Source: an uncultured Cellvibrio sp. (GTDB lineage: Bacteria > Pseudomonadota > Gammaproteobacteria > Pseudomonadales > Cellvibrionaceae). From it: a stretch of 13,025 nt of DNA. Both the position numbers and the translations under genes were made by a program. Below are positions 1 through 7,465 of this stretch, piece by piece. The stretch spans positions 1 through 13,025 of the forward strand of contig CAMPIG010000087.1 of the NCBI GenBank assembly GCA_946886255.1. Direction: 5' to 3'. The notes under the pieces were generated by a model that was given only the letters and a program-made list of their open reading frames with translations, was not told the DNA's origin and did no database searches. The number at the start of each line of letters is the position of its first letter. The first letter of the stretch is position 1.

Positions 1-1
1 C

Positions 2-100
2 CATATGTGTGCTTTGCTGGATATTCCGATGATCGGGCAGTTGCTGATTGATGCTGATAGAAATTCACCCAAAGGCCGGCAGTCAATCCGCGCGCATTGA
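2..100 (+). CDS. C-terminal end of a probable CheW-like chemotaxis protein (5' truncated)
   Basis: An open frame enters from the left edge and stops at TGA 98-100, giving 32 visible residues that begin HMCALLDIPMIG and end in a polar tail. The short hydrophobic stretch followed by a helix resembles the C-terminal end of CheW-fold proteins. In pseudomonads the gene directly before this cheW encodes a CheW-domain (ParP-like) protein, so position supports the same identity. What is seen is only an open frame with sensible composition next to cheW; the identity is inferred from context and could be wrong, because no diagnostic motif lies in so short a piece. No ORF-internal start is implied: the real start is outside the window. 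Confidence 0.5.
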   Translation, partial: HMCALLDIPMIGQLLIDADRNSPKGRQSIRAH

Positions 101-129
101 TTGGCATAAAAATCATCATTAGCTATAGT
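101..129 (+). promoter_or_regulatory. Sigma70-type promoter for cheW
   Basis: TTGGCA (101-106) and TATAGT (124-129) each match the sigma70 consensus at five of six positions and are 17 bases apart. The element begins immediately after the stop codon of the preceding gene. Transcription would start near 135-137, leaving a leader of about 40 bases before the cheW start at 177. This means cheW and the DUF2802 gene can be transcribed independently of the upstream chemotaxis operon. The match is by eye; activity is inferred. Confidence 0.6.
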
Positions 130-176
130 CTATGACAGGTAAGCGTGGCACAGGGCCGCGACAAGAGGACAATGAG

Positions 177-662
177 ATGGCAACTAATACCGTAACCAAT
201 AAAAGCACCGACGATCCGGTGTTGCAATGGGTCACCTTTCGGCTCGATGGTGAAACCTACGGCATCAATGTGATGCAAGTGCAGGAAGTCCTGCGGTACT
301 CCGAGATAGCACCGGTACCCGGCGCGCCCTCATATGTACTGGGCATTATCAACTTACGGGGTAACGTCGTGACCGTTATCGACACTCGTCATCGCTTTAA
401 TTTGCAAGGTGGTGAGATTACCGACAACACCCGAATCGTTATCATCGAAACGGATAAACACGTTATCGGCATTTTGGTGGATAGCGTGGCTGAAGTGGTT
501 TACCTGCGCCAATCAGAGATTGAGATGGCACCCAACGTAGGTAATGAAGAAAGCGCCAAATTTATTCAGGGTGTATGTCATAAGAATAATGAACTCCTGA
601 TCCTGATTGACCTGAACAAGCTGCTCAGTGGCGAAGAATGGTCTGAACTGGAAGATCTGTAG
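177..662 (+). CDS. cheW: Chemotaxis coupling protein CheW
   Basis: CheW is the cytoplasmic adaptor that links methyl-accepting chemoreceptors to the histidine kinase CheA in polar signalling arrays. The 161-residue product is a single CheW domain of normal length. It has the family core: QWVTFRLDGETYGINV, the segment VLGIINLRGNVVTVIDTR, VGILVDSVAEVVYLR, and a C-terminal part ending in GVCHKNNELLILIDLNKLL. It closely resembles, from memory, the CheW of the Pseudomonas polar-flagellum cluster. The start at ATG 177 is preferred over an in-frame ATG at 132 because GAGG at 165-168 lies 8 bases before it, because CheW homology begins only after it, and because 132 lies at or before the predicted transcription start of the promoter at 101-129. 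The DUF2802 gene follows 34 bases downstream and is probably co-transcribed. Confidence 0.97.
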   Translation: MATNTVTNKSTDDPVLQWVTFRLDGETYGINVMQVQEVLRYSEIAPVPGAPSYVLGIINLRGNVVTVIDTRHRFNLQGGEITDNTRIVIIETDKHVIGILVDSVAEVVYLRQSEIEMAPNVGNEESAKFIQGVCHKNNELLILIDLNKLLSGEEWSELEDL

Positions 663-696
663 TCAAGATGCATAGGCTTTCGGAGGCGGCTGCCGG

Positions 697-1086
697 ATGG
701 TGATATCAATAGTGGAAGGAGGATTAATCCTGAGTCTGGCCTTAAGCCTTATCGCGCTTGTGTTGACCTTCTACAACCTTACCCGTTTACGCAAGCAGGC
801 CGAAGCAGCGGAAAAACTCTATCAACGTATGCTGCGCGATATCTCCATCGCCAACACCGGCTCGGTCGGCATGGGTCAGCGTTTGCTGGTCATGGAAAAG
901 CGCCTGCAAAGTGAAGCACAGCAGCCATCTCAAGCGGATTACGCTAAAGATGAGGAATTCCAACCCTACACAGACGCCGCACAACTCTTCAAGATGGGAT
1001 TGAGCAGCGAAGAGGTTGCCCGCCGCTGCGGCCTTTCCCGTGCCGAAGCCTCCCTTATGGAGATGATGCAAAAAGCCTCCCGCTAA
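697..1086 (+). CDS. DUF2802 family small membrane-anchored protein
   Basis: This 129-residue protein starts at ATG 697 with GGAGG at 682-686, ten bases upstream. It has one predicted N-terminal membrane segment (about residues 8-27, GGLILSLALSLIALVLTF), a charged, probably helical linker (30-75) and a C-terminal part with a helix-turn-helix-like pattern, SSEEVARRCGLSRAEASLM (about 102-120). This layout and its place directly after cheW match the DUF2802 family found at the end of the chemotaxis cluster in Pseudomonas and relatives. The function is not established to my knowledge; association with the chemoreceptor array or cell pole is an inference from neighbourhood. The HTH-like tail could bind DNA or simply be a packing motif. 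No terminator with a T-run follows; instead a pair of REP-like palindromes lies 31 bases past the stop. Confidence 0.85.
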   Translation: MVISIVEGGLILSLALSLIALVLTFYNLTRLRKQAEAAEKLYQRMLRDISIANTGSVGMGQRLLVMEKRLQSEAQQPSQADYAKDEEFQPYTDAAQLFKMGLSSEEVARRCGLSRAEASLMEMMQKASR

Positions 1087-1117
1087 TCCCGGCTCCCTCA
1101 TTCCCGCACCAAGGCAG

Positions 1118-1189
1118 GTCAGATTACGCTTCGCTAATCCGACCTACGGTTGGGCTCATGTAGGTCGGGTTAGCGAAGCGTAACCCGAC
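1118..1189. repeat. Pair of facing REP-like palindromes (BIME-like)
   Basis: Two 30-base units face each other: 1118-1147 and 1160-1189, separated by 12 bases. The reverse complement of the second matches the first at 27 of 30 positions. Each unit is itself a hairpin: the second pairs GTCGGGTTA (1181-1189 complement to 1163-1171 region) perfectly over 9 bp around an 8-base loop GCGAAGCG, and the first pairs 8 of 9 positions around CGCTTCGC. The sequence resembles the widespread GTAGGTCGGGTTAGCGAAGC type of repetitive extragenic palindrome that is often linked to REP-associated tyrosine transposases (RAYTs). In RNA the pair could form one long hairpin or two separate ones and act as an mRNA 3' stabiliser or weak terminator for the chemotaxis transcript. 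There is no T-run, so it is not a standard intrinsic terminator. Confidence 0.8.
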
Positions 1190-1347
1190 AAAGCGTTCCC
1201 GAAACCCACCAAACCATCCGTCCCGCAACCCCCGCCAAGCCCGCGAGAAGCGGCCTTAAGCGCTTGATCTGCAAGGGTGGATCTGCTAGCCTGCGCCGCT
1301 TGCTGGAACATGTGTAAATCGTCAAACATTCACCCATTACTGGCAGT

Positions 1348-1463
1348 GACATTGAGCGGCTGGCGCCAGCTCTCAGGTCCTCAATGTCTATCATCAACTG
1401 GCCCGTACATCTGGCAGTACGGTAATCGCAGGGTTTGGCCGTTTATAGCCATATAAATAGCGG
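1348..1463 (+). promoter_or_regulatory. Structured rpsA leader with three consecutive predicted hairpins
   Basis: Three inverted repeats lie in series. The first has perfect 9-base arms GACATTGAG (1348-1356) and CTCAATGTC (1380-1388), enclosing a second palindrome CTGGCGCCAG (1360-1369). The second has CCGTAC (1403-1408) and GTACGG (1417-1422) around an 8-base loop. The third pairs CCGTTTATA (1439-1447) with TATAAA plus CGG (1452-1457, 1461-1463), with a 3-base bulge. The last arm ends 27 bases before the rpsA start. In E. coli the rpsA translation-initiation region also folds into three hairpins, lacks a strong Shine-Dalgarno and is repressed by S1 itself. A similar role here is inferred from the layout; pairing was done by eye and whether the first hairpin is transcribed depends on an unmapped promoter. 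Confidence 0.4.
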
Positions 1464-1490
1464 ACTCTGGGTCATTTAATAGGTACATCC

Positions 1491-3176
1491 ATGAGCATGA
1501 GCGAAAGTTTTGCTGAGTTATTTGAAGAGAGTTTAAAGACCGTCGATATGGTGCCGGGCACCATCGTAACCGGTGTAGTGATTGACATCGACAAGGACTG
1601 GGTGACTGTTCACGCCGGCCTCAAATCAGAAGGCGTTATCCCCGCCGAGCAGTTCCGCAACGAATTAGGCGAGCTTAACCTGCAAATCGGTGACGAAGTT
1701 CAGGTTGCTCTGGAAAGTGTAGAAGACGGTTTCGGTGAAACCCGTCTGTCCCGCGAAAAAGCCAAGCGCGCTGAAGCCTGGAAAATCCTCGAAGCCGCGC
1801 ACACTGCTGACGAAGTTATCAAAGGTGTTATCAATGGCAAGGTCAAAGGTGGTTTCACCGTTGACGTAGCTAGCATCCGTGCCTTCCTTCCGGGTTCCTT
1901 GGTAGATGTTCGCCCAGTGCGCGAAACAACTCACCTCGAAGGTAAAGAACTGGAATTCAAAGTTATCAAGCTGGACCAAAAGCGTAACAACGTTGTTGTT
2001 TCTCGCCGTGCTGTTCTGGAACAAGCTAACTCTGCCGAGCGTGATGAGTTGCTATCCACCCTGCAAGAAGGTCAAGCAGTTAAAGGTATCGTTAAAAACC
2101 TCACCGACTACGGTGCATTCGTGGATCTGGGCGGTGTAGATGGTCTGTTACACATCACTGACATGGCGTGGAAGCGTATCAAGCATCCAGGCGAGATCGT
2201 GAATGTTGGTGACGAGATCGACGTTAAAGTATTGAAGTTTGACCGTGAGCGTAACCGTGTATCTCTGGGCCTGAAGCAATTGGGCGAAGATCCATGGATT
2301 CAAATCACCAAGCGTTACCCGGAAGGCGCACGCGTTAAAGCCAAGGTCACCAATCTGACCGACTACGGCTGCTTCGCTGAGCTGGAAGAAGGCGTTGAAG
2401 GTTTGATCCACGTTTCAGAAATGGATTGGACCAACAAGAACATCCACCCATCCAAAGTTGTTCAACTGGGTGATGAAATCGAAGTTATGGTGCTGGATAT
2501 CGACGAAGAGCGTCGTCGTATCTCTCTGGGCCTGAAACAATGTCAGGAAAACCCATGGGATGCATTTGCCCGTACTTGCGCCAAAGGCGACAAGATCACC
2601 GGCAAGATCAAGTCCATCACTGACTTCGGTATCTTCATCGGTCTGGACGGCGGCATCGACGGTCTGGTTCACCTGTCTGATATCTCCTGGCACGAAGCTG
2701 GCGAAGAAGCCGTACGCAAGTACAAGAAAGGCGATGAGCTGGAAACTGTTGTATTGGCTATCGATCCAGAGCGTGAGCGTATCTCCCTGGGTATCAAACA
2801 ACTGGAAGCTGATCCGTTCTCTGAGTACGTAACCGAGAATGACAAAGGCGCTATCGTTAAAGGTATCGTTAAGGAAGTTGAAGCCAAGGCCGCTGTTATT
2901 ACCCTGGCGCCGGACGTTGAAGCTGTGTTGAAGGCCTCAGAGCTGAGCCGCGAGAAAGTAGAAGACGCGCGCAATGCCCTGAAAGTCGGCGACGAAGTTG
3001 AAGCCAAGATTATTGCGGTAGATCGCAAAAATCGCAGCATCAGCCTGTCGGTCAAATCAAAAGACGTTGATGATGAAAAATCAGCGATCAAAGAGCACAG
3101 CAACAAGCAATCTGAACAAGCTTCACCGACCACATTGGGTGACTTGATCAAGGCGCAAATGCAAAGCAAAGAGTAA
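1491..3176 (+). CDS. rpsA: 30S ribosomal protein S1
   Basis: S1 is the large mRNA-binding protein of the small ribosomal subunit; it captures and unfolds mRNAs for initiation, especially those with weak Shine-Dalgarno sites. The 561-residue product matches the usual proteobacterial length (557 in E. coli). It holds six S1 (OB-fold) repeats at about residues 23-90, 108-174, 194-263, 280-350, 367-437 and 454-523. Repeats 1-2 carry the ribosome-binding N-terminus ([10 protein letters not shown]), and repeats 3-5 show the strongly conserved [40 protein letters not shown] and [20 protein letters not shown]. The start may be 1491 or the second ATG at 1497; both lack a strong Shine-Dalgarno (only AGGT at 1481-1484), as expected for S1 autoregulation. 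A hairpin terminator follows the stop. The usual upstream cmk gene is absent. Confidence 0.98.
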   Translation: MSMSESFAELFEESLKTVDMVPGTIVTGVVIDIDKDWVTVHAGLKSEGVIPAEQFRNELGELNLQIGDEVQVALESVEDGFGETRLSREKAKRAEAWKILEAAHTADEVIKGVINGKVKGGFTVDVASIRAFLPGSLVDVRPVRETTHLEGKELEFKVIKLDQKRNNVVVSRRAVLEQANSAERDELLSTLQEGQAVKGIVKNLTDYGAFVDLGGVDGLLHITDMAWKRIKHPGEIVNVGDEIDVKVLKFDRERNRVSLGLKQLGEDPWIQITKRYPEGARVKAKVTNLTDYGCFAELEEGVEGLIHVSEMDWTNKNIHPSKVVQLGDEIEVMVLDIDEERRRISLGLKQCQENPWDAFARTCAKGDKITGKIKSITDFGIFIGLDGGIDGLVHLSDISWHEAGEEAVRKYKKGDELETVVLAIDPERERISLGIKQLEADPFSEYVTENDKGAIVKGIVKEVEAKAAVITLAPDVEAVLKASELSREKVEDARNALKVGDEVEAKIIAVDRKNRSISLSVKSKDVDDEKSAIKEHSNKQSEQASPTTLGDLIKAQMQSKE

Positions 3177-3187
3177 TCTTTGATGAC

Positions 3188-3220
3188 ACAATGGCTGCCA
3201 AACGGCAGCCATTGTTGTTG
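3188..3220 (+). terminator. Probable intrinsic terminator of rpsA
   Basis: ACAATGGCTGCC (3188-3199) pairs perfectly with GGCAGCCATTGT (3204-3215) over 12 bp, closing an AAAC tetraloop, 11 bases after the rpsA stop. The tail TGTTGTTGTG is T-rich but interrupted by G, so termination may be partial, with some read-through to ihfB. Confidence 0.7.
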
Positions 3221-3240
3221 TGTCCCCCGCTTATGTAGCA

Positions 3241-3300
3241 CCCTATTATCAAAAAGCCTTTAATTCTTATAGAGTTAGCGAGATTTTTACGCTATAAAGT
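3241..3300 (+). promoter_or_regulatory. AT-rich candidate promoter region for ihfB
   Basis: TATAAA at 3293-3298 is a good -10 candidate. The best -35 in reach is TTATAG at 3268-3273 with a long 19-base spacer, which is a poor match. The region lies between the rpsA terminator and ihfB, where E. coli also has an ihfB promoter. The exact elements are uncertain. Confidence 0.25.
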
Positions 3301-3356
3301 AAGTGATGACCGCGCAGTAAGTTTTGCCTGATTTTATCTTCCATAGAGCACAGGCC

Positions 3357-3647
3357 ATGACCAAATCTGAACTTATAGAATATATCACTGAAAAACAGAA
3401 CCAACTGCCCATGCGCGATGTTGAGCTGGCAGTCAAATTGTTACTGGAATACATGTCGGACATCCTGGCATCTGGCGAACGAATTGAAATTCGGGGTTTT
3501 GGCAGCTTCTCGCTCCATTACCGCGCGCCGCGCATGGGGCGTAACCCCAAAACGGGCGAATCCGTGATGCTTGAAGGTAAATATGTTCCGCACTTCAAGC
3601 CAGGAAAAGAAATGCGTGATCGTGTTAATGAAAGTATTCAACACTAG
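3357..3647 (+). CDS. ihfB: Integration host factor subunit beta
   Basis: IHF-beta pairs with IHF-alpha to bind specific sites and bend DNA by about 160 degrees, serving nucleoid structure, transcription, replication and recombination. The 96-residue product is of normal length for the HU/IHF family and nearly every core segment is conserved: [10 protein letters not shown] at the start, [19 protein letters not shown] (41-59), and the DNA-intercalating arm GRNPKTG with Pro64, followed by [16 protein letters not shown]. Glu44 and Arg46, used for sequence-specific contact in E. coli IHF-beta, are present, which separates it from HU. The start is ATG 357 bases into the third kilobase (position 3357); an in-frame TTG at 3324 would add 11 residues foreign to the family. 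Its Shine-Dalgarno is weak (AGG at 3352-3354). It lies downstream of rpsA as in most gammaproteobacteria and is followed by a strong terminator. Confidence 0.97.
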   Translation: MTKSELIEYITEKQNQLPMRDVELAVKLLLEYMSDILASGERIEIRGFGSFSLHYRAPRMGRNPKTGESVMLEGKYVPHFKPGKEMRDRVNESIQH

Positions 3648-3664
3648 GTTTGAATCAGGTTTTC

Positions 3665-3701
3665 AAAAAACGGCATGCTCCAGGAGTATGCCGTTTTTTT
3701 T
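3665..3701 (+). terminator. Strong intrinsic terminator of ihfB
   Basis: AAAAAACGGCAT (3665-3676) pairs with ATGCCGTTTTTT (3688-3699) over 12 bp, and the enclosed bases can continue the stem (G-T wobble, then CTC with GAG). Eight T residues (3694-3701) follow the GC-rich core, and the A-run on the left arm means it could also work on the opposite strand. It starts 17 bases after the ihfB stop and separates ihfB from lapB. Confidence 0.93.
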
Positions 3702-3762
3702 ATTTATGACCGTTTGTTATTAACATCTCTGGCTCTAACTGTTGTGAATTCCACGGAGTAAA

Positions 3763-4953
3763 ATGATGACGCAAGGGCTTGGTTTATCGCTCATATTGCT
3801 TCTCGCCGTGGCAGCAGGTTTTTTGCTGGGCTGGCGGTTTAATCAAAAGCGCAGCAACGCCTTTAAACAAACCTTTGCCCATAGTTATTACCGCGGCATG
3901 AGTTATTTGCTCAATGAGCAGATGGACAACTCCGTTGATAAATTTATTGATTCGCTTGAGGTCACCGGAGAAACACTGGAGATCCATCTGGCGCTTGGCA
4001 ACATGATGCGCAGAAAAGGTGAAGCAGCCAAGGCAATCAAGATTCATCAGAATGTGTTAGAGCGCCGTGGGCTTACCAGTAAGCAGCATCACGAAGCACA
4101 ACTGGAGCTTGCCCGTGATTATGTCAGCGCGGGGCTGCTTGATAGGGCAGAGAGCTTATTCCAGGAATTAATTGAACTGGATTCGTTTTACAAACCGCAA
4201 GCACTGGAACAATTAGTCGAGATTTATCAGGACGAAAAAGAATGGGATAAGGCTATTCAATCGGCCAATATGCTATCTCGTTTAAAAGGCGATAAAGAGC
4301 CACGGGAATTAATAGTGGCTAAAGCACATTTTTGTTGTGAATTGGCGCTTCAGGATATCGAAAGAAACGATTTTGAATCGGCAACACAGCATCTGCAACA
4401 AGCGGTGGCTTTCGATAAAAACTCAGTGCGTGCGAGTTTGATTAACTCCGAATTAGCCTATCGCAATAGCGACTATGAAACTGCCCTGGCGTTATTAAAA
4501 AAGATTCCCCAGCAAGACCCGGAACGCATTAATATTACACTTTCGTTATTGTGTGATGTGTACGAAAAGCTGGGTGATAGTGACGGACTGCAAGAAACCT
4601 TAAAAGAGTGGTTGGAACGTTACCCAACCAACCAACTCGTTATACGGCTTGCCGATAAGATACGCGCGACCCGAGATGACTATGCGGCAGCGGATTTTAT
4701 TGCGGAGCAATTGAAAAGAAAGCCTTCAATCAAGGCGCTGAACCGTTTGGTGGAATTGCACTTGCTGCATTCCGAAGGTAAAGCGAAAGAAAACTTACAG
4801 CTATTGAAACAGTTGGTTGATAAGGTCATTGCTGAAAAACCGGCCTACCACTGTATCAAATGCGGTTTTTCTGGAGCGCACCTGCATTGGCTTTGCCCTG
4901 GTTGTAAAACCTGGGGCAGCGTCAAAATCATCAAGGGCGTCGCTGGTGAATAA
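3763..4953 (+). CDS. lapB: LPS assembly protein B (LapB/YciM)
   Basis: LapB is an inner-membrane-anchored, cytoplasm-facing TPR protein that promotes FtsH-dependent breakdown of LpxC, so setting the rate of lipid A synthesis, and helps organise LPS assembly. The 396-residue product (389 in E. coli) shows the full architecture: an N-terminal membrane segment (about 5-24, GLGLSLILLLAVAAGFLLGW), the cytoplasmic motif SYYRGMSYLLNEQMDNSVD where TPRs begin, TPR helices to about 355, and a C-terminal rubredoxin-like metal knuckle with Cys364, Cys367, Cys378 and Cys381 (CIKCGF and CPGCKTW). Two adjacent ATGs compete: 3763, and 3766, which is better spaced (7 bases) from GGAG at 3755-3758. The small partner gene lapA, normally just upstream, is missing; only a terminator occupies that space. 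Being next to a polysaccharide operon fits its LPS role. Confidence 0.95.
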   Translation: MMTQGLGLSLILLLAVAAGFLLGWRFNQKRSNAFKQTFAHSYYRGMSYLLNEQMDNSVDKFIDSLEVTGETLEIHLALGNMMRRKGEAAKAIKIHQNVLERRGLTSKQHHEAQLELARDYVSAGLLDRAESLFQELIELDSFYKPQALEQLVEIYQDEKEWDKAIQSANMLSRLKGDKEPRELIVAKAHFCCELALQDIERNDFESATQHLQQAVAFDKNSVRASLINSELAYRNSDYETALALLKKIPQQDPERINITLSLLCDVYEKLGDSDGLQETLKEWLERYPTNQLVIRLADKIRATRDDYAAADFIAEQLKRKPSIKALNRLVELHLLHSEGKAKENLQLLKQLVDKVIAEKPAYHCIKCGFSGAHLHWLCPGCKTWGSVKIIKGVAGE

Positions 4954-4992
4954 CAGACGAGTCAGGATTTTGGGTTTTGGCCCGTTTTTTGT

Positions 4993-5018
4993 TTGCCCAA
5001 TGATTGGCAATCTTTTTA
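4993..5018 (+). terminator. Weak candidate terminator between lapB and ugd
   Basis: TTGCC(C)AA (4993-5000) can pair with TTGGCAA (5004-5010) over 7 bp with one bulged C, followed by TCTTTTTA. It is short and imperfect, so read-through from lapB into ugd is possible. TATTAT (5017-5022) with TTGCCC (4993-4998) could alternatively be read as a promoter, but its start site would fall on the ugd ribosome-binding site, making that unlikely. Confidence 0.3.
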
Positions 5019-5043
5019 TTATGCAGCGAAGGAGTTTACCCGC

Positions 5044-6369
5044 ATGAAAGTAACAGTATTTGGTATTGGCTACGTAGGGCTTGTACAGGGGGCAGTGCTG
5101 GCGGAGGTAGGGCATCAAGTCATGTGCATCGATGTCGATGCCGACAAGGTGGAACGCCTCAAATTGGGTCAAATTCCTATCTTCGAACCCGGTCTGGAAT
5201 CACTGGTTAAAGAAAACCATGCCGCCGGTCGTTTAACTTTCAGCACAGATGCCGCAGAAGGCGTCAAACACGGCGAAGTCCAATTCATTGCGGTAGGCAC
5301 CCCGCCGGATGAAGACGGCTCTGCCGACCTGAAATATGTATTGTCGGTTGCTTCAACCATCGCCGAGCATATGGAATCCCACCAAATTGTTATCGACAAG
5401 TCCACCGTACCCGTCGGCACAGCAGACAAAGTCAAAGCCAGAATCACTGAAGTGCTCGCCCAGCGTGGCCGCAACGACTTAACGTTTGATGTCGTCTCCA
5501 ACCCGGAATTCCTGAAAGAAGGCTCAGCTGTTGCGGATTGTATGCGCCCGGAGCGCATCATCATCGGTACGAGCAGTGAGCACGCCGAAGAAATAATGCG
5601 TGAACTCTACGCACCTTTCAGTCGCAACCATGACAAAGTCATCGTGATGGATGTGCGCAGCGCCGAGCTCACCAAGTACGCCGCCAACTGCATGCTGGCC
5701 ACCAAGATCAGCTTTATGAATGAAATGGCCAACCTCGCAGAAATACTCGGTGCGGATATTGAAGCCGTCCGCCAGGGTATCGGCAGTGATTCGCGCATCG
5801 GCTACCACTTTATTTACCCGGGCGTTGGTTACGGTGGCTCCTGCTTCCCCAAAGATGTTCAGGCGTTAATTAAAACCGCTGAGCAAATCGATTTTGATGC
5901 GAAAGTGTTGAAAGCCGTTGAGTCAAGAAACAACGAACAAAAAACTACGCTCTTCAAAAAAATCGACAAACACTTCAATGGCGACCTTAAAGGTAAAACC
6001 TTTGCAATCTGGGGTCTTTCTTTCAAACCCAATACCGACGATATGCGTGAAGCACCCTCGCGCGTATTAATGGAGGCGCTCTGGAAAGCTGGTGCAAAAG
6101 TGCAGGCGTATGATCCAGAGGCCATGGACGAAACTCAGCGTATTTATGGGAATCGTGATGATATAATCCTGTGTGGTACAAAAGAGGGGGCTTTGAAAGG
6201 AGCTGATGCACTGGTCATTGTGACGGAATGGCAGACATTCCGTGCGCCTGATTTTGATTTAATCAAGCAAATGCTCGCTCAGCCGACTATATTTGATGGC
6301 CGGAATATGTATGATCCGAAGCGAATGCATAAAAAAGGCTTTACTTATTATTCTGTGGGACGTAATTGA
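5044..6369 (+). CDS. ugd: UDP-glucose 6-dehydrogenase
   Basis: This enzyme oxidises UDP-glucose twice with NAD+ to UDP-glucuronate, a precursor of acidic surface polysaccharides. The 441-residue product is of family length. It has the N-terminal Rossmann motif GIGYVG (7-12), [11 protein letters not shown] with Glu155 and Lys158, the central helix [16 protein letters not shown], the catalytic [12 protein letters not shown] with the nucleophile Cys267, and a C-terminal UDP-binding domain with [13 protein letters not shown]. The start is ATG 5044, nine bases after AAGGAG (5029-5034); an upstream in-frame ATG at 4993 would add 17 unrelated residues. Its TGA overlaps the rfbB start by one base, so the two are translationally coupled. 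It is the first gene of the polysaccharide operon. Related dehydrogenases acting on UDP-GlcNAc or GDP-mannose are less likely on the motif pattern, but exact substrate is inferred. Confidence 0.93.
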   Translation: MKVTVFGIGYVGLVQGAVLAEVGHQVMCIDVDADKVERLKLGQIPIFEPGLESLVKENHAAGRLTFSTDAAEGVKHGEVQFIAVGTPPDEDGSADLKYVLSVASTIAEHMESHQIVIDKSTVPVGTADKVKARITEVLAQRGRNDLTFDVVSNPEFLKEGSAVADCMRPERIIIGTSSEHAEEIMRELYAPFSRNHDKVIVMDVRSAELTKYAANCMLATKISFMNEMANLAEILGADIEAVRQGIGSDSRIGYHFIYPGVGYGGSCFPKDVQALIKTAEQIDFDAKVLKAVESRNNEQKTTLFKKIDKHFNGDLKGKTFAIWGLSFKPNTDDMREAPSRVLMEALWKAGAKVQAYDPEAMDETQRIYGNRDDIILCGTKEGALKGADALVIVTEWQTFRAPDFDLIKQMLAQPTIFDGRNMYDPKRMHKKGFTYYSVGRN

Positions 6370-7442
6370 TGAAAATAATTGTTACAGGTGGAGCCGGATT
6401 TATCGGCTCCGCTGTTATTCGTCATATAATTAATAATACTCAGGATGAGGTTGTTAATCTCGACAAGTTAACTTATGCGGGCAATCTGGAGTCGCTGACG
6501 AGCGTTTCTGACAATAGTCGCTACTCTTTTGAGCAAGTCGATATCTGTAATAAAGCAGAGCTGGAACGAGTATTCCATCAATATCAGCCGGATGCAGTCA
6601 TGCATCTGGCTGCTGAAAGTCATGTAGACCGCTCCATCGACGGACCTGCGGCTTTTATCGAAACAAATATTGTTGGCACATATACGTTGCTGGAAGTTGC
6701 CAAACAATACTGGCGTAACCTGGCTGATACTGCAAAAAAGGCTAACTTTCGGTTTCACCATATCTCCACAGACGAGGTATATGGAGATTTGGAAGGGCCT
6801 GAGGATCTTTTCAAAGAAACAACCCCCTACGCCCCCAGCTCCCCTTATTCTGCGAGCAAAGCCAGTTCCGATCATTTGGTCCGTGCCTGGCGTAGGACGT
6901 ATGGCTTACCTACAATTATCACCAACTGCTCGAACAACTATGGTCCGTTTCATTTTCCCGAAAAATTGATTCCCTTGGTTATACTGAATGCTTTAGAGGG
7001 AAAACCTTTACCAGTCTACGGTAAAGGAAATCAAATCCGTGATTGGCTCTTTGTTGAAGACCACGCTCGTGCATTATATAAAGTGTTGACCGAGGGGCGT
7101 GTAGGTGAAACTTATAACATCGGTGGCCATAACGAAAAACAAAATATTGATGTCGTAAACACTATCTGCGATCTGCTTGATGAATTCAGGCCCCTGCCAA
7201 CAGCGGATTTAAACATTTCATCTCATAAAGAATTAATTACATTTGTGCAAGATAGGCCTGGCCATGATCTGCGTTATGCCATTGACGCTAGCAAGATAAA
7301 GCAAGATCTTGGATGGGAGCCAATCGAAACATTCGAATCCGGTATACGTAAAACGGTGCTTTGGTATCTCGAAAATCTCAATTGGGCACAGAGAGTGCAA
7401 GACGGTAGCTACAGACGCGAACGTCTTGGTGTTAATCAATAA
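6369..7442 (+). CDS. rfbB: dTDP-glucose 4,6-dehydratase
   Basis: RmlB converts dTDP-glucose to dTDP-4-keto-6-deoxyglucose, the second step of dTDP-L-rhamnose synthesis, using a tightly bound NAD+. The 357-residue product is an extended short-chain dehydrogenase. It shows the Rossmann motif GGAGFIG (7-13), [12 protein letters not shown], the catalytic STDEVYG with Asp135 and Glu136 after Thr134, and the Tyr160-x3-Lys164 pair (YSASK). [18 protein letters not shown] and [19 protein letters not shown] complete the substrate pocket. The start is ATG 6369, sharing one base with the ugd stop; a TTG three bases earlier would be in frame but is less likely. The Shine-Dalgarno is weak (GGGA within the end of ugd), consistent with coupling. 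rfbA follows after 23 bases. Confidence 0.97.
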   Translation: MKIIVTGGAGFIGSAVIRHIINNTQDEVVNLDKLTYAGNLESLTSVSDNSRYSFEQVDICNKAELERVFHQYQPDAVMHLAAESHVDRSIDGPAAFIETNIVGTYTLLEVAKQYWRNLADTAKKANFRFHHISTDEVYGDLEGPEDLFKETTPYAPSSPYSASKASSDHLVRAWRRTYGLPTIITNCSNNYGPFHFPEKLIPLVILNALEGKPLPVYGKGNQIRDWLFVEDHARALYKVLTEGRVGETYNIGGHNEKQNIDVVNTICDLLDEFRPLPTADLNISSHKELITFVQDRPGHDLRYAIDASKIKQDLGWEPIETFESGIRKTVLWYLENLNWAQRVQDGSYRRERLGVNQ

Positions 7443-7465
7443 AATAAAGAAGCGGTGGGAGTTTC

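Larger units (their letters stand above)
1087..1490. other. 404-base intergenic region between the DUF2802 gene and rpsA
   Basis: No convincing gene is present. In order it holds a REP-like palindrome pair (1118-1189), a C-rich stretch (1197-1245), a short hairpin-prone segment with 7-base arms AAGCGGC (1248-1254) and GCCGCTT (1295-1301), two copies of GATCTGC (1266-1272 and 1280-1286), and three predicted hairpins just upstream of rpsA (1348-1463). A minus-strand open frame of 75 codons at 1170-1397 is low-complexity and arises partly from the palindrome, so it is not called. No clear sigma70 promoter for rpsA could be fixed: TATAAA occurs at 1452-1457 but without a properly spaced -35 box. 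cmk, the usual neighbour before rpsA, leaves no recognisable remnant here. Confidence 0.7.

Noticed and set aside
1170..1397. 75-codon minus-strand open frame
   Set aside because: It overlaps the REP palindrome and the rpsA leader hairpins, shows no family resemblance and lacks a convincing ribosome-binding site.
2264..2560. Near-identical DNA segments (around TCTCTGGGCCTGAA) within rpsA
   Set aside because: They come from the repeated S1 domains of the protein and are not a separate repeat element.
2669..3241. 190-codon minus-strand open frame opposite rpsA
   Set aside because: It is antisense to conserved S1 repeats; its serine-rich composition is what the reverse of acidic/lysine codons gives.
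3247..3261. Possible IHF site (TATCAA then TTT) upstream of ihfB
   Set aside because: The spacer between the two halves is 6 bases instead of 4, so the consensus is not met.
5004..5022. TTGGCA and TATTAT as a ugd promoter
   Set aside because: The spacing between these two boxes is far too short, and a start from TATTAT would fall on the Shine-Dalgarno.
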